Assembly: GCA_019636375.1 (NCBI GenBank)
Contig: JAHBXS010000003.1
Coordinates: 558,001-622,000 of the forward strand
Length of the DNA: 64,000 bases
Source of the DNA: Pirellulaceae bacterium
GTDB taxonomy: Bacteria; Planctomycetota; Planctomycetia; Pirellulales; Pirellulaceae
Direction: 5' to 3'
This document shows positions 26,520 through 35,858 of the stretch, piece by piece; the first letter of the stretch is position 1; every line of letters begins with the position of its first letter. The translations under genes and the position numbers were made by a program. The notes under the pieces were generated by a model. It was not told the origin of the DNA, searched no databases, and saw nothing but the letters and a program-made list of their open reading frames with translations.

Positions 26520-28625
26520 TTAGCTCTCGTCTATCGTTTGATAGAAGGGGATGCGGTTCCTTTGCCAATCGACAATCGTCTGTGGTAAGCACAGGTTGGG
26601 GCACCGTTTGATATTCCAAATCAGGGCATCTGCGAGCGCATCGGGGCCGGTTTGGTCGGCCCAAAACAGCAAGCCGCCAAAATGGCCAGGAAACGACAAT
26701 CCTTGGATCATTGCCAAGTCTACATCTTTTGGGCTGGCCGCTACACCGCGCTCCAAAGTTTCTCCTGCGGCTATCAGCATATTCGCAAGAATGCGGTGCA
26801 ACAACGATTCGACGTTGACTTTATTCGCCCCCCGTTGATACGGCTGAATCAATTTCAACAATGCCTCATCCACTTCGGAATTGGCCTGTGGCGTTGCATA
26901 GCGATAGAAACCAGCCAGGGTTTTTCGGCCTAACCGCTTTTTCTTTACCAACATTGGCAAAATTGGTGATGGAGAAACTTGGATGACTCCTTGGGCAGCT
27001 ATCGCCCGCCCTGCCAATACGACCGTATCCAAGCCGATCGTATCCATCATTTTGAAGGGCCCGCCCAGAAAACCAAATTCTTCCAACGCTTGATCGATTT
27101 TTTGCAACGAGTTCCCTTCCTCGAATAGGCCAATCGCAGCATCGATCAGAGCGGTCAAAAGTCGATTGACCACAAACCCAGGTGCGTTTTTGACAATCAA
27201 TGCTGTTTTCCGTTGCCTTTGTAACCACGCAACGACCCGACCAACGACCTCATCGGACGTTTCTGGATGACGCACAACCTCAACAAGCTGCATTAATTCT
27301 GGATGGCAATAGTGAATCCCCAAAACGCGGTGCTGATCGGGTGTTTCTGAGAACAACTCCGTTAAAGAAATCGCCGATGTATTGGTGGCTAACAGCGTAT
27401 CGGAATTCGCAAATTTCCGAACGTCGGCAAACAATTTTTGTTTGATCGAGCGATTTTCCGCAACACAATCGATTAGTAGATCGCAAGGAAACAACTCCGA
27501 CAACTGAGTGACGGCCGAAAGCCCTGGACGATTTTCAGTTCCAACAAACTGTTCGGCCTTGCTGCGATCCGCATCAAAAATTTTAACTTTCGATTTTGCT
27601 TCGGCAACGCAACGAGCAATGGCTTGCCCCATCACGCCGGCACCTACGATTGAAACTTGCTCGATTGTGTCGGCTGCTCCTGAGGTTTTCAGTGCGGCTC
27701 CCGTAGACTTGCGTTGATGTTCATTAAGGAAAAACACATTCAGCAAACCTCGACTCGGAGGCGATCCATAGACACGAGCCATCGCCCGTGCTTCGCTAGC
27801 GCATGCATCTGAAAATGTCAACTCCGCGCTTTCAATAACATGTTGCGCGAGGACTTTTTGAGCAAACGGATGGATTCCTCCAGGCACAGCCTGGCAACTT
27901 GCCCAACGTTCACTGAGCGCCATCCGCTCGTCGAGCCCCTCGTTACATGGCGCGTGTTGTCTCGCCGTTCTTAGACGAGCTTGTTCTTGCCAAGTTGTCG
28001 AGCGAATCATTTCAAACGCCGTGGTCATCAATTGTCCACGAGGCACGACTCGATTGACGACCCCGAGTTCCAATCCCTTCTCCGGACCAAAAAGCGTCGA
28101 TTGGGCGATCAAATCAATGCCGGTTTCTAAACCCACCAAGCGCGGAATTCGCACTGTGCCAGCCCAGCCCGGAATCAAACCCAGCTTGGTCTCTGGCAAC
28201 CCCAAAAGTGTTCTGCGATCATCGCTGGCAATCTGCAAGGAACAACCAAGGGCCAGCTCTAGTCCTCCCCCAACACATGCTCCATGGATGGCCGCAACCG
28301 TGAGATAGGCAGAGGTCTGCAAGCGATTAAACAAACGCTGGCCCCGCTCACAAAATTGAACGATTTCCGCGTCTGACCAGTCCAGAGTCTTCACAATCGC
28401 AGTCAAGTCTGCACCTGCGACGAAGATTTTTTCTTTCGCTGAATAGAGCATCGCTCCCTGAACTCCGCCAGCGGCATCCAGTTCATCGAGCACACGCTCC
28501 AAATCGTTTTGGAGCCCATCGTTAATGATGTTAGCTGATTTGCCAGGCATATCCAAACGAATCAACGCAATGTCGTCCCCTTCCCAATCCAAGGACAAAT
28601 TTTCAAGTTCCAATTTCTCACGCAT
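26520..28625 (-). CDS. Bifunctional enoyl-CoA hydratase / 3-hydroxyacyl-CoA dehydrogenase (FadJ/FadB-like)
   Basis: 701 residues, cytoplasmic. The crotonase domain (residues ~10-190) has the oxyanion-hole segment IHGACVGGGLELALGC and the LPETKLGLIPGWAGTVRIPR motif with the expected Glu residues. The NAD-dependent dehydrogenase domain follows (~320-600), with the Rossmann motif VSIVGAGVMGQAIARC and the catalytic-His segment GIHYCHPELMQLVEVV (the usual Phe-Asn is replaced by Cys-His). Together these catalyse hydration and oxidation in fatty-acid beta-oxidation. No thiolase gene is adjacent. The stop is convergent with the exported protein at 24777-26495. Confidence 0.92.
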   Translation of the reverse strand: MREKLELENLSLDWEGDDIALIRLDMPGKSANIINDGLQNDLERVLDELDAAGGVQGAMLYSAKEKIFVAGADLTAIVKTLDWSDAEIVQFCERGQRLFNRLQTSAYLTVAAIHGACVGGGLELALGCSLQIASDDRRTLLGLPETKLGLIPGWAGTVRIPRLVGLETGIDLIAQSTLFGPEKGLELGVVNRVVPRGQLMTTAFEMIRSTTWQEQARLRTARQHAPCNEGLDERMALSERWASCQAVPGGIHPFAQKVLAQHVIESAELTFSDACASEARAMARVYGSPPSRGLLNVFFLNEHQRKSTGAALKTSGAADTIEQVSIVGAGVMGQAIARCVAEAKSKVKIFDADRSKAEQFVGTENRPGLSAVTQLSELFPCDLLIDCVAENRSIKQKLFADVRKFANSDTLLATNTSAISLTELFSETPDQHRVLGIHYCHPELMQLVEVVRHPETSDEVVGRVVAWLQRQRKTALIVKNAPGFVVNRLLTALIDAAIGLFEEGNSLQKIDQALEEFGFLGGPFKMMDTIGLDTVVLAGRAIAAQGVIQVSPSPILPMLVKKKRLGRKTLAGFYRYATPQANSEVDEALLKLIQPYQRGANKVNVESLLHRILANMLIAAGETLERGVAASPKDVDLAMIQGLSFPGHFGGLLFWADQTGPDALADALIWNIKRCPNLCLPQTIVDWQRNRIPFYQTIDES

Positions 28626-28835
28626 GGCTTCTTAGTTAATTAATGGACCGAGTTGTTAATGCCTCGAATCTGACAAAAAAAGCCATTTTTGGCAATCACC
28701 CATTGGGTGCTTTACAACGTTTGGGGACGGAACAAGACATTCAGCTCATTCCGAAGACTCCTTAGCCTTTACTTGATAAAGCGGCTTGATGGCACTGGCA
28801 ACAAATTGAGGCATCATTTCTCATTCGGTGCAGCG

Positions 28836-28864
28836 CATAAAAAAACCCGAGTCGCCTCGGGTTT
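28836..28864 (-). terminator. Rho-independent terminator of the Gly/Cys-rich lipoprotein gene
   Basis: A 9-bp stem AAACCCGAG (28843-28851) / CTCGGGTTT (28856-28864) with a TCGC loop. On the minus strand it runs into a T-tract (plus-strand A-tract from 28839). It lies just after the stop of gene 28899-29546. Confidence 0.9.
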
Positions 28865-28898
28865 GAGTATTCCATTTTGACCTTCCGATCAAATCGTT

Positions 28899-29546
28899 TT
28901 AGTAGCCGATTGATGGAGGATTGTTTTGCAAAAAGTCACGAGGTCCGCGAGTGGTGTAATACGGGTACTGAAAAGTTGGTGTTTGGCCTTCAGGACCGAA
29001 GCCCGCAGGAATTGGTTCCGTGTGAGGCAGGTGACCACCGTATGGATGCTGACCACTAGGACTAATTCGCCCCAAAAGACCACCCGAAGCACGACGACCC
29101 CGAATGGAGCAACCCAAGCATTGACGACCATTCAATCCACAGCCCATCCGGCCGCAGTCGCCGTCATGATGTCCCACCAAGGCGATCCCTGAATCGTCCG
29201 CTTGATATCCACCCCCAAATAAAGAACCACGCAATGGAGGTAGGTTCATTCCATCATCACTCATCGACATACCGCCGCCGTACCCTCCTGCGGCCCCATT
29301 CAAACCCATACCTCCGCGAGTGCTCGCGCATGAGTTGCATCCACCTCCGACATGACCACTTTGGCCGCTATCACAAGAAGTGCAAGCACCTCCTGAAAAC
29401 AGGCCCCGGTTGAACAAACGCCCCTGAAGTCCAGTTGAGCATCGGTCTGAGCAACAGTCGCCCGAACGAGAAACAGTAACGCAGCAGCCGGACGTCACCA
29501 GCAAGGCGACAAGGCTGAGAGTTGAAAGCATGAAGTTGAAACGCAT
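28899..29546 (-). CDS. Gly/Cys-rich lipoprotein of unknown function
   Basis: 215 residues. The N-terminus MRFNFMLSTLSLVALLVTSGC is a lipoprotein signal with lipobox VTSGC. The mature part is rich in Gly, Ser and Cys with many Cys pairs (SGDCCSDRC, 'GACTSCDSG') and ends in a Pro/Tyr/Gly-rich tail (FQYPYYTTRGPRDFLQNNPP). Such proteins are often surface or matrix components in planctomycetes; I recognise no family. It is monocistronic, with a strong terminator. Together with the Cys-rich protein at 9538-10146 it shows a taste for disulfide- or metal-rich surface proteins in this genome. Confidence 0.65.
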   Translation of the reverse strand: MRFNFMLSTLSLVALLVTSGCCVTVSRSGDCCSDRCSTGLQGRLFNRGLFSGGACTSCDSGQSGHVGGGCNSCASTRGGMGLNGAAGGYGGGMSMSDDGMNLPPLRGSLFGGGYQADDSGIALVGHHDGDCGRMGCGLNGRQCLGCSIRGRRASGGLLGRISPSGQHPYGGHLPHTEPIPAGFGPEGQTPTFQYPYYTTRGPRDFLQNNPPSIGY

Positions 29547-29701
29547 TTGAAAGTCCTTTTTCGTGTGGGTCTAACCCCAGGATTTCAGGGGCTGGGTCGC
29601 GAAATCGCAGTTTTGGCGGGTGCTGACAACCGCCCCGCAGAACCCATGTTGGGCTCGTCACATCGATCATCGTCCTAAAAACTGCGATAATTAAGACAAA
29701 C

Positions 29702-32245
29702 GTGACAGCAGGAATTACTGGAAAAGAAGTTTTTCTGATTCGGATTTCACTGTTCCGAATAATCGCTAAAATCTACCCAAACCGCCAAGCTTTCGTTCCA
29801 AAATATCGCCCCAGATTTACCGTAGTTTCTATTGCCGCCTCCGTGAAAAACTCCCTAAATCAACTCGAAACGTCGTTTTCTACCTTTCTAAATTGGCACG
29901 TCGGCTTTTTTTTTCGCGTCATAGCGTTGCTGGCAATCGTAAGCGGTTGCACGCCCACTTTGTTGCAACTTGAAAACGAAGGCAAAAGTAAACCCAAGGT
30001 GTCGCCGGCATCGTATTCCAAATCTTCGGGATCGCCCAGCAGCAAACCAAATATCATTTTGATCAATCTGGACGATGCAGATTGCGATGTTGTCTATTTC
30101 CAAGCCGAGCAACCGGATGATGCCCCCCGTTACTTACCGAATTTTCATCGCTTGGCAACCGAAGGATTGCGGCTAAAAAACTTTCATGTATCGGTTCCAA
30201 TTTGTAATCCTTCGCGAGTATCGCTTTACACCGGCCAGTATGCTCATAAAACAGGGGTTCGCTGCAACGCGCCACAAAACCCATCCAGCTTAGGAGTTCC
30301 GGGAGGATTTTTACCCTTTCGTTACTCAGGACCATTTGGTGCTCGCTCGCAACCGTATGTAAACAATGAGTTGGGTAGCTGGATGAAAGAGGCTGGTTAC
30401 GTGACGATGCACGTCGGTAAGTATTTGCATGATCAATTCGAGGCTCAGCCCGGAGAAAATCTTGAAGACATCATCCCACGCGGTTGGACTGATTTTTACG
30501 GTTCGTTTGGAGCCACGTATTTTCGGACCATGTTTTACAAAAACGGCAAATATAGTTTTTGCCATTCGTCGGACGTCGGCCGCTATGGCGAACTTTATCG
30601 CGGAGTGATTGAACGTGTCGATATTCACGAGCTTGTTGAAGAGCGGCTGCAGAAACCCGAGCAGCCATTTTTTTTGTACTACGCACCATTGGCTCCACAC
30701 CGTGAAGACTTTCGGGAATTCGAACCACTCGAGCAAACCCCAGATCTCGGGATGGTTCAGAATCGATACAAAGGTGACTTGCCGGACCTCAAGCAAGTTC
30801 GCGGACCAAACTACAATTTGGCCGACAACTCAGATCGTCCTTTTCCTATCCGAAGCATGGATCTCTTACGAGACCAAGGGGACGTGCCTTTGCAAAACGA
30901 TCAATGGCTCAGCGATCTTGATTATCGGCGCAGAATTCTCAGTTTGAAAACGGTGGACGATACCATTGGTGAAATATTCGAACTGCTTGAAAAACACTCC
31001 GCTGTGGAAAATACGCTGATCATTTTGACTTCCGACCACGGCTATGTTCTGGGCCAATTTCGCCACATAGGCAAGTCCATACCGTATGACCGAGTAACCA
31101 AGGTCCCGACGATCGCCTGGGGGCCTGGGTTGGTCACCGCTTCTCCCGGCGTCAGCGATCATCTGTTGTCTAACATTGACATCGCCCCGACCTTGCTTGA
31201 TCTGGCAGGTGCTGACATCCCCGCCGAGGTCCAAGGGCACTCATTTCGTGCCGTGTTGTCAGGAACAGCTCCAACTCCAGGAGAATGGCGTCCGGAGGGC
31301 ATCCTGATCGAGCACTGGGAACGAGTCCATGCCCGCCCGCAGCCCGCCAAGATCGCCTACGCCGCCGTGCGCCTCCACGATCAAATTTTTACTCAATGGT
31401 ACACCGGCGAAGAAGAGTTTTACGATCTCGCCAAAGACCCCTTGCAACTCAAAAACCAAATCGACGAACTGGATGAAGCCCAACGAAAGGAGTTGAGAGG
31501 GAAACTACAAGCATTGCGAAGTGAAATGCCTCATCCCGAGTTGTTCATCTCGACACCCTTTTTAGGAAACGATGTCTTTTATCGTGAGGTCTTGATCGAA
31601 GGGCTTTTTGAATTTAAACAACCCTTGCTCGATATAGAGTTGCAAATCACGACCGCAGATGCTGACCAAAGTGACGGCCAGCCATTGTATTGGGATGGCA
31701 CAAACTGGAAAAACGAAACCCACTCAGTTTCGGCGACGCTTGCCTCGCATACCAGTTTAATTACTGGCTGGAAATATGCATTTTCGCCGCCACTGGACTG
31801 GGAGCAAAAGGATTTCATCGTTACAGCCATTGGTACCGCGGCTGATGGAACCAAAGTGCGGCGGAGCGTCTCAAAGCCCTTTTCTATTCGTCGAGATTTT
31901 CCGCTCGCACAAATCGATACGCCGGATCGCAATCAGGTTGCCAAACTCAATCGAAATTTCCGAATCGCGGGGAGCGCAACTGACGATGAGAGAATTCGAG
32001 AGATTGCGATTGTGATTGAAGATCGCGATTCCAACCGTTTCTGGAATGGTCAGGAATGGCAAACCGATTCAATTGACTTACCCACTCAAATTTCGGCACG
32101 CCGAGAAAATCGAGTTGAGTGGTTTTACGAGTTTTCACCAACCGAGCGAGACGGCGAGGTATTTGTAACGGTCAAAGTAATCCCGACTCCGAGAAGGCCC
32201 GCCCGCCCATTACTGCCCGCCACACCAATTTTGTGGAGCCGCTGA
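29702..32245 (+). CDS. Cys-type sulfatase lipoprotein with C-terminal extension
   Basis: Up to 847 residues from a GTG at 29702; a GTG at 29843 is a more natural start, leaving a lipoprotein signal (VIALLAIVSGC). The sulfatase domain starts KPNIILINLDDADCD, and the formylglycine motif C-N-P-S-R is at ~168-172 (numbered from 29702), followed by LYTGQYAHKTG. A second hallmark, LTSDHGYVLGQFRHIGK, is around residue 445. The domain ends near residue 610, and a ~230-residue beta-rich C-terminal region without a known signature follows. Cys-type sulfatases need a formylglycine-generating enzyme acting elsewhere. The substrate, probably a sulfated polysaccharide, cannot be told from sequence. Confidence 0.9.
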   Translation: MTAGITGKEVFLIRISLFRIIAKIYPNRQAFVPKYRPRFTVVSIAASVKNSLNQLETSFSTFLNWHVGFFFRVIALLAIVSGCTPTLLQLENEGKSKPKVSPASYSKSSGSPSSKPNIILINLDDADCDVVYFQAEQPDDAPRYLPNFHRLATEGLRLKNFHVSVPICNPSRVSLYTGQYAHKTGVRCNAPQNPSSLGVPGGFLPFRYSGPFGARSQPYVNNELGSWMKEAGYVTMHVGKYLHDQFEAQPGENLEDIIPRGWTDFYGSFGATYFRTMFYKNGKYSFCHSSDVGRYGELYRGVIERVDIHELVEERLQKPEQPFFLYYAPLAPHREDFREFEPLEQTPDLGMVQNRYKGDLPDLKQVRGPNYNLADNSDRPFPIRSMDLLRDQGDVPLQNDQWLSDLDYRRRILSLKTVDDTIGEIFELLEKHSAVENTLIILTSDHGYVLGQFRHIGKSIPYDRVTKVPTIAWGPGLVTASPGVSDHLLSNIDIAPTLLDLAGADIPAEVQGHSFRAVLSGTAPTPGEWRPEGILIEHWERVHARPQPAKIAYAAVRLHDQIFTQWYTGEEEFYDLAKDPLQLKNQIDELDEAQRKELRGKLQALRSEMPHPELFISTPFLGNDVFYREVLIEGLFEFKQPLLDIELQITTADADQSDGQPLYWDGTNWKNETHSVSATLASHTSLITGWKYAFSPPLDWEQKDFIVTAIGTAADGTKVRRSVSKPFSIRRDFPLAQIDTPDRNQVAKLNRNFRIAGSATDDERIREIAIVIEDRDSNRFWNGQEWQTDSIDLPTQISARRENRVEWFYEFSPTERDGEVFVTVKVIPTPRRPARPLLPATPILWSR

Positions 32246-32308
32246 TCGGTTAAATTCAAATCGGCATTTTGATAAAAGCAGGGACGACATTCGTTGTTAT
32301 TGGTGATT

Positions 32309-33196
32309 TCAGTTTTTAGTTGTTTGGCAAGTGAAGATGGTGCAGTCTGGGAATTGACGAGCGATGAGCTGGTTTGCTTGGTTCGCGCTGGCGAGATCAG
32401 TGAATACTCCGAAATAGCATGAGCCGGAGCCCGTTAACTGGGCCGCGATGGCTCCGGCATTGAGTAGGGCAGCTTTTATTTGCGAGAACCAAGAGGAACG
32501 CTGACAGGCGAGTTCTTCGAACCGATTGAACAACGCAAGACCGTCAACGGGTATCTCTTGGCTTTCTAAGCCTTCTATAAATTGCTCGACCGATTCAGGA
32601 GGCCGCGCAAGTTGGAATGACTGAAACATTTCTCCTGTACTCAATCCAAATGGGGGCTGTACCAACACCAAATGCCAATTGAGTTCCATCGGAATCGGGG
32701 TTACGAGTTCCCCGCGACCTCGACACAGAGCCATCCCCGAAGTGAAGAAGAAAGCGATATCACTCCCTAACTCGTTTCCAATGCCAGTCAATTCATGTGG
32801 TGTCAGCCCAAGCCCCCAGAGACGATTTGCAGCTTTTAGAGTCGTGGCAGCGTCGCTTGAGGCGCCCCCCAGCCCGGCCTGGAGCGGTATACGCTTGATC
32901 AGTTCGACTCGCATTCCTTGGCGACAACCAGTCGATTGTTGAAGCCTCTCTAAAGTGCGATAAACCAAATTCGTGCGAGGGTTAGACAATTCCTTGACGG
33001 CCAATGACGAATCCGAAGCAACCGACAATTCCAAACCGGAATCGATGGGTTGCAAGGTCAGTGTGTCGCAAAGATTCACACGAGTCATTACGGTGGCCAA
33101 TTCGTGATAGCCATCGGGCCTCTTACCCAAGATTTCCAAAAACAAGTTGACTTTTGCGGGTGCGTCACAACGCAGAAAATTTGATGCGTTCGTCAT
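32309..33196 (-). CDS. ispE: 4-(cytidine 5'-diphospho)-2-C-methyl-D-erythritol kinase
   Basis: 295 residues, a GHMP kinase of the MEP (non-mevalonate) isoprenoid pathway. It phosphorylates the 2-hydroxyl of CDP-ME using ATP. Family marks: N-terminal CDAPAKVNLFLEILGKRPDG, the ATP-binding PLQAGLGGASSDAATTL loop at ~98-114, and the C-terminal ITGSG-like AAQLTGSGSCYFGVF. Length is normal for IspE. It is transcribed divergently from the DUF368 gene, 100 bases away, and convergently with the sulfatase. Confidence 0.93.
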   Translation of the reverse strand: MTNASNFLRCDAPAKVNLFLEILGKRPDGYHELATVMTRVNLCDTLTLQPIDSGLELSVASDSSLAVKELSNPRTNLVYRTLERLQQSTGCRQGMRVELIKRIPLQAGLGGASSDAATTLKAANRLWGLGLTPHELTGIGNELGSDIAFFFTSGMALCRGRGELVTPIPMELNWHLVLVQPPFGLSTGEMFQSFQLARPPESVEQFIEGLESQEIPVDGLALFNRFEELACQRSSWFSQIKAALLNAGAIAAQLTGSGSCYFGVFTDLASANQANQLIARQFPDCTIFTCQTTKN

Positions 33197-33296
33197 GGCG
33201 ATTAAAATCGGAATCCTTGCACAAAAACGGAATAAATTACCTACTCGGCGTCGAATACGTTAAGACGACGATCCCATAACGACACTGGCTCCCACA

Positions 33297-34199
33297 ATGA
33301 ATGAAAACAGAGAATCGGACTTACCTATCCTAACGTGGATTAAGGGATTCGGGATGGGTGCAGCCGACGTGGTTCCTGGATTCTCAGGCGGAACCGTGGC
33401 GTTGCTGGCGGGAATTTACGAAAAATTAGTGGCTGCAATTAGCCGCTTCGATCGCAAATTTTTGCATTTTCTCCGAAGGCGAGACTTTCTCGCAGCAGCC
33501 CAGCATATCGATCTACGATTTCTGTTGATCTTGGGTTTTGGAATTGGCTGCGGGTTCATCGTCTCAATGCTCACGTTGCACAAGCTGCTCAAGTCGCCAG
33601 TGACGAGCCCTTATGTATTGTCAGTGTTTCTTGGCCTAATTCTTGGTTGCAGCCATTTCGTATTGGAATCGATTCGCCTTCTCAAACGGATGGCGATAGG
33701 AGATTGGCTGTTGATTGGATTAGGTATTGCGGCCGCCGTTGGAGTTTCATCGCTTACAAGCGGACTTGTTGAGTCACCGCCGCTTTGGTTTGTTTTCCTG
33801 TGTGCCGTGGTCGCGATCTGTGCAATGATCTTGCCGGGGATCAGCGGGGCGATGATTTTGATGATTTTGGGCGTGTATCCGTATCTGCTTGGGATCGGAC
33901 ACAACTTGATACACCGGGAGGACTTTGTCGCCAGCTTTGTGGTGTGCCTTGTATTCGGCGCGGGTTGTATTGTCGGACTATTGTCGTTTTCGAAATTTCT
34001 GCGGTGGCTATTTGCGGGCTATCCAGCGCAAACGTTGAGTGTGATGTTAGGACTAATGCTGGGTTCCGTCGTAAGATTGTGGCCTTATCAATTGATCGAA
34101 GGGGAACGACCCGACGCTCCGACCTGGCTGATTACGGCAACCGTTTTAGGGTCAGCCTTCGTTTTGTATAGCCTGACAAAAATAACGAAAAGAACTTAG
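33297..34199 (+). CDS. DUF368 domain-containing membrane protein
   Basis: 300 residues with about eight membrane segments. Both halves carry the duplicated PG(F/I)SG motif of this family: GMGAADVVPGFSGGTVALLA near residue 20 and ILPGISGAMILMILGVYPYL near residue 180. DUF368 proteins (PopT/UptA-like clade) have been proposed to translocate undecaprenyl phosphate across the membrane for cell-envelope recycling. That role fits the neighbouring isoprenoid gene ispE, but the link is only by position. The left flank of a repeat-rich island begins just after its stop. Confidence 0.9.
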   Translation: MNENRESDLPILTWIKGFGMGAADVVPGFSGGTVALLAGIYEKLVAAISRFDRKFLHFLRRRDFLAAAQHIDLRFLLILGFGIGCGFIVSMLTLHKLLKSPVTSPYVLSVFLGLILGCSHFVLESIRLLKRMAIGDWLLIGLGIAAAVGVSSLTSGLVESPPLWFVFLCAVVAICAMILPGISGAMILMILGVYPYLLGIGHNLIHREDFVASFVVCLVFGAGCIVGLLSFSKFLRWLFAGYPAQTLSVMLGLMLGSVVRLWPYQLIEGERPDAPTWLITATVLGSAFVLYSLTKITKRT

Positions 34200-34224
34200 C
34201 CCCCCTTCGAGACGGGACTCTTAA

Positions 34225-34291
34225 TTGGACAACGCCACTTTTCCACCAAAAAGGCCAAAAACCGAGGGCAATGATCAGCCGGAAGGCACTA
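34225..34291 (+). repeat. 67-bp direct repeat, left copy
   Basis: A unit running from TTGGACAACGCCACTTTTCC to GCCGGAAGGCACTA. The same unit, with six mismatches and no gaps, is at 37694-37760 in the same orientation. The two copies bracket the 3.4-kb transposase/repeat island. Confidence 0.8.
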
Positions 34292-34426
34292 GTGTCCCGA
34301 ATTGTAAATCCTGTCCCAGATGAACCCAGCGTTTGGAGGCATTATCGGGTCCAACATCCCTGAACAAACCTGAAAGGAATTTCAAAATGTTTTGAAACTC
34401 CCTATTTACAAAAATTAAGACCGTCG

Positions 34427-34461
34427 CTGACCCGTTTGATTTGACTTGACCCCTTTGATCT
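34427..34461. repeat. Inverted arm, left, facing 34935-34976
   Basis: CTGACCCGTTTGATTTGACT followed by TGACCCCTTTGATCT. This is two tandem units whose complement, AAATCAAAGGGGTCAG, is found twice at 34935-34976. The arms enclose the small gene 34465-34827. The unit resembles sequences that border IS200/RAYT-type transposase genes. Confidence 0.65.
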
Positions 34462-34464
34462 GAC

Positions 34465-34827
34465 TCATTGTCCGGGAACTGCGCACTTAGAAACCAAAAC
34501 TGGTCTTCGGCGATGAACCTCAATTTCAATATTCTCGTAGTCTATCAAGCTCAAGCTTCCATTATGATCTATTTTGAAGGCTCCTCGAATCATTGCGTTT
34601 CCTCCGTACGGAAACACTCCTCCACCACGTGGTTGAAGTCCGGCTTCGAGAAGGTCCTTCAGTAAACCCTCAATCAAAACAGGAATAGACCGTTCTTTCG
34701 AGAACTCCTGTTCGTTTCGGTCGATCAACATGAACTCGCCGTCAATTGTTCCGACGAGTTTGCAAACTACAGTTGCCGTCGTGTTTTCCGTGGTCTTCGA
34801 AATCAGCTCATTGACTGTAGCAGCCAT
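34465..34827 (-). CDS. Small protein of unknown function inside the repeat island
   Basis: 120 residues from the ATG at 34827 (MAATVNELISKTTENTTATV); an in-frame ATG at 34845 is possible. The protein looks like a compact soluble alpha/beta domain: beta strands early (VVCKLVGTIDGEFMLID), a helix (IPVLIEGLLKDLLEAG), a Gly-rich turn, then strands to a Cys-Ala-Val-Pro end. No signal peptide or membrane segment. I recognise no family. Its position between inverted repeats bordering transposase remnants suggests it may have been carried in as a passenger, or that repeats accumulated around a resident gene. Confidence 0.55.
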   Translation of the reverse strand: MAATVNELISKTTENTTATVVCKLVGTIDGEFMLIDRNEQEFSKERSIPVLIEGLLKDLLEAGLQPRGGGVFPYGGNAMIRGAFKIDHNGSLSLIDYENIEIEVHRRRPVLVSKCAVPGQ

Positions 34828-34934
34828 AATTGCCTCTAAAAACAACTAATGTACAAAAACACCCAAAAAGCGTCGACGGAACTCATCAAGAGTTCCATAT
34901 GTGCTGGTTCAGCCTGAATTGGAATAACTGGTGA

Positions 34935-34976
34935 TTTGGAAAAATCAAAGGGGTCAGAAAAATCAAAGGGGTCAGG
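34935..34976. repeat. Inverted arm, right, facing 34427-34461
   Basis: Two tandem units of GGAAAAATCAAAGGGGTCAG, reverse-complementary to 34427-34461. A further unit recurs at 35363-35379 at the start of the second 406-bp repeat. Confidence 0.65.
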
Positions 34977-35343
34977 ACTCATTGTTTTCGTTTTCGGGAT
35001 CAAAATGGACGCGGGGACGACCGCGCGGACGCAGTGATGATTCCAGGTTCAATCGTTTTGCTGTTGATTCTATCCAACTGTCATCTCCAAAGGGACTGCC
35101 ACGCTGGGCAGAAGTGCGAATGGCCTGGAGTTCGGCGTCTGTCAATGCTTGATTCACGCGCTAAACCCATCTCGGTGAACGAGATATCGGCCAAGCTGTC
35201 AATAGTTTCGGTTCCGGTTCGGGCCGCTGAAGCCAGCGAAACAACGATCCCCACCGCCAAGCCTCAGCACGGTTAGTTAATCAAGCACGCAAAGCGTTCC
35301 TTTCAACATAGCGGCAAACCGTCAAAAAGTGCTCATCGTCCTG
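34972..35343 (-). pseudogene. C-terminal remnant of a RAYT/IS200-like (Y1) transposase, copy 1
   Basis: Read on the minus strand, this fragment starts DDEHFLTVCRYVERNALRA, meets an in-frame stop (TGA), continues RAEAWRWGSLFRWLQRPEPE-like, and ends in the characteristic QRGSPFGDDSWIESTAKRLN and LRPRGRPR segments. These are the C-terminal landmarks of REP-associated tyrosine transposases. The catalytic N-terminal half is missing. This copy has a second stop (TAG in place of the Glu codon in PRWVERVNQ), so it has decayed further than copy 2. Confidence 0.75.
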
Positions 35344-35377
35344 GAAAGGAAAAGAAGGAAAGGAAAAATCAAAGGGG

Positions 35378-35749
35378 TCAGGACTCATTGTTTTCGTTTT
35401 CGGGATCAAAATGGACGCGGGGACGACCGCGCGGACGCAGTGATGATTCCAGGTTCAATCGTTTTGCTGTTGATTCTATCCAACGGTCATCTCCAAAGGG
35501 ACTGCCACGCTGGGCAGAAGTGCGAATGGCCTGGAGTTCGGCGTCTGTCAATGCTTGATTCACACGCTCAACCCATCTTGGTGAACGAGATATCGGCCAA
35601 GCTGTCAATAGTTTCGGTTCCGGTTCGGGCCGCTGAAGCCAGCGAAACAACGATCCCCACCGCCAAGCCTCAGCACGGTTAGTTAATCAAGCACGCAAAG
35701 CGTTCCTTTCAACATAGCGGCAAACCGTCAAAAAGTGCTCATCGTCCTG
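35378..35749 (-). pseudogene. C-terminal remnant of a RAYT/IS200-like (Y1) transposase, copy 2
   Basis: The same remnant as at 34972-35343, moved 406 bases. It keeps the shared TGA stop after RNALRA but has an intact PRWVERVNQALTDAELQAIR segment and the GSPFGDDRW and LRPRGRPR motifs. The shared stop shows that inactivation happened before the duplication. Upstream, on the minus strand, the frame runs into purine-rich repeat sequence instead of the N-terminal catalytic domain. Confidence 0.75.
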
Positions 35750-35858
35750 GAAAGGAAAAGAAGGAAAGAAAGAAGGAAAAGGACAGGCATAATCTTGACA
35801 GGCTGGCTGAGAGGTGTCAAGCTGATTTGTGAATCGCACTGAACTTGGAGACTTTGAC

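Larger units (their letters stand above)
34957..35770. repeat. Tandem direct duplication of a ~406-bp unit
   Basis: Copy 1 at ~34957-35364 and copy 2 at ~35363-35770, offset 406 bases, nearly identical with scattered substitutions. Each unit begins GAAAAATCAAAGGGGTCAGG, includes the C-terminal part of a transposase reading frame on the minus strand, and ends in a purine-rich GGAAAGGAAAAGAAGGAAAG tract. This is a recent head-to-tail duplication of a transposase remnant. Confidence 0.85.

Noticed and set aside
29702..32245. Sulfatase-maturation enzyme in the neighbourhood
   Set aside because: Neither flank encodes a formylglycine-generating enzyme or radical-SAM maturase.
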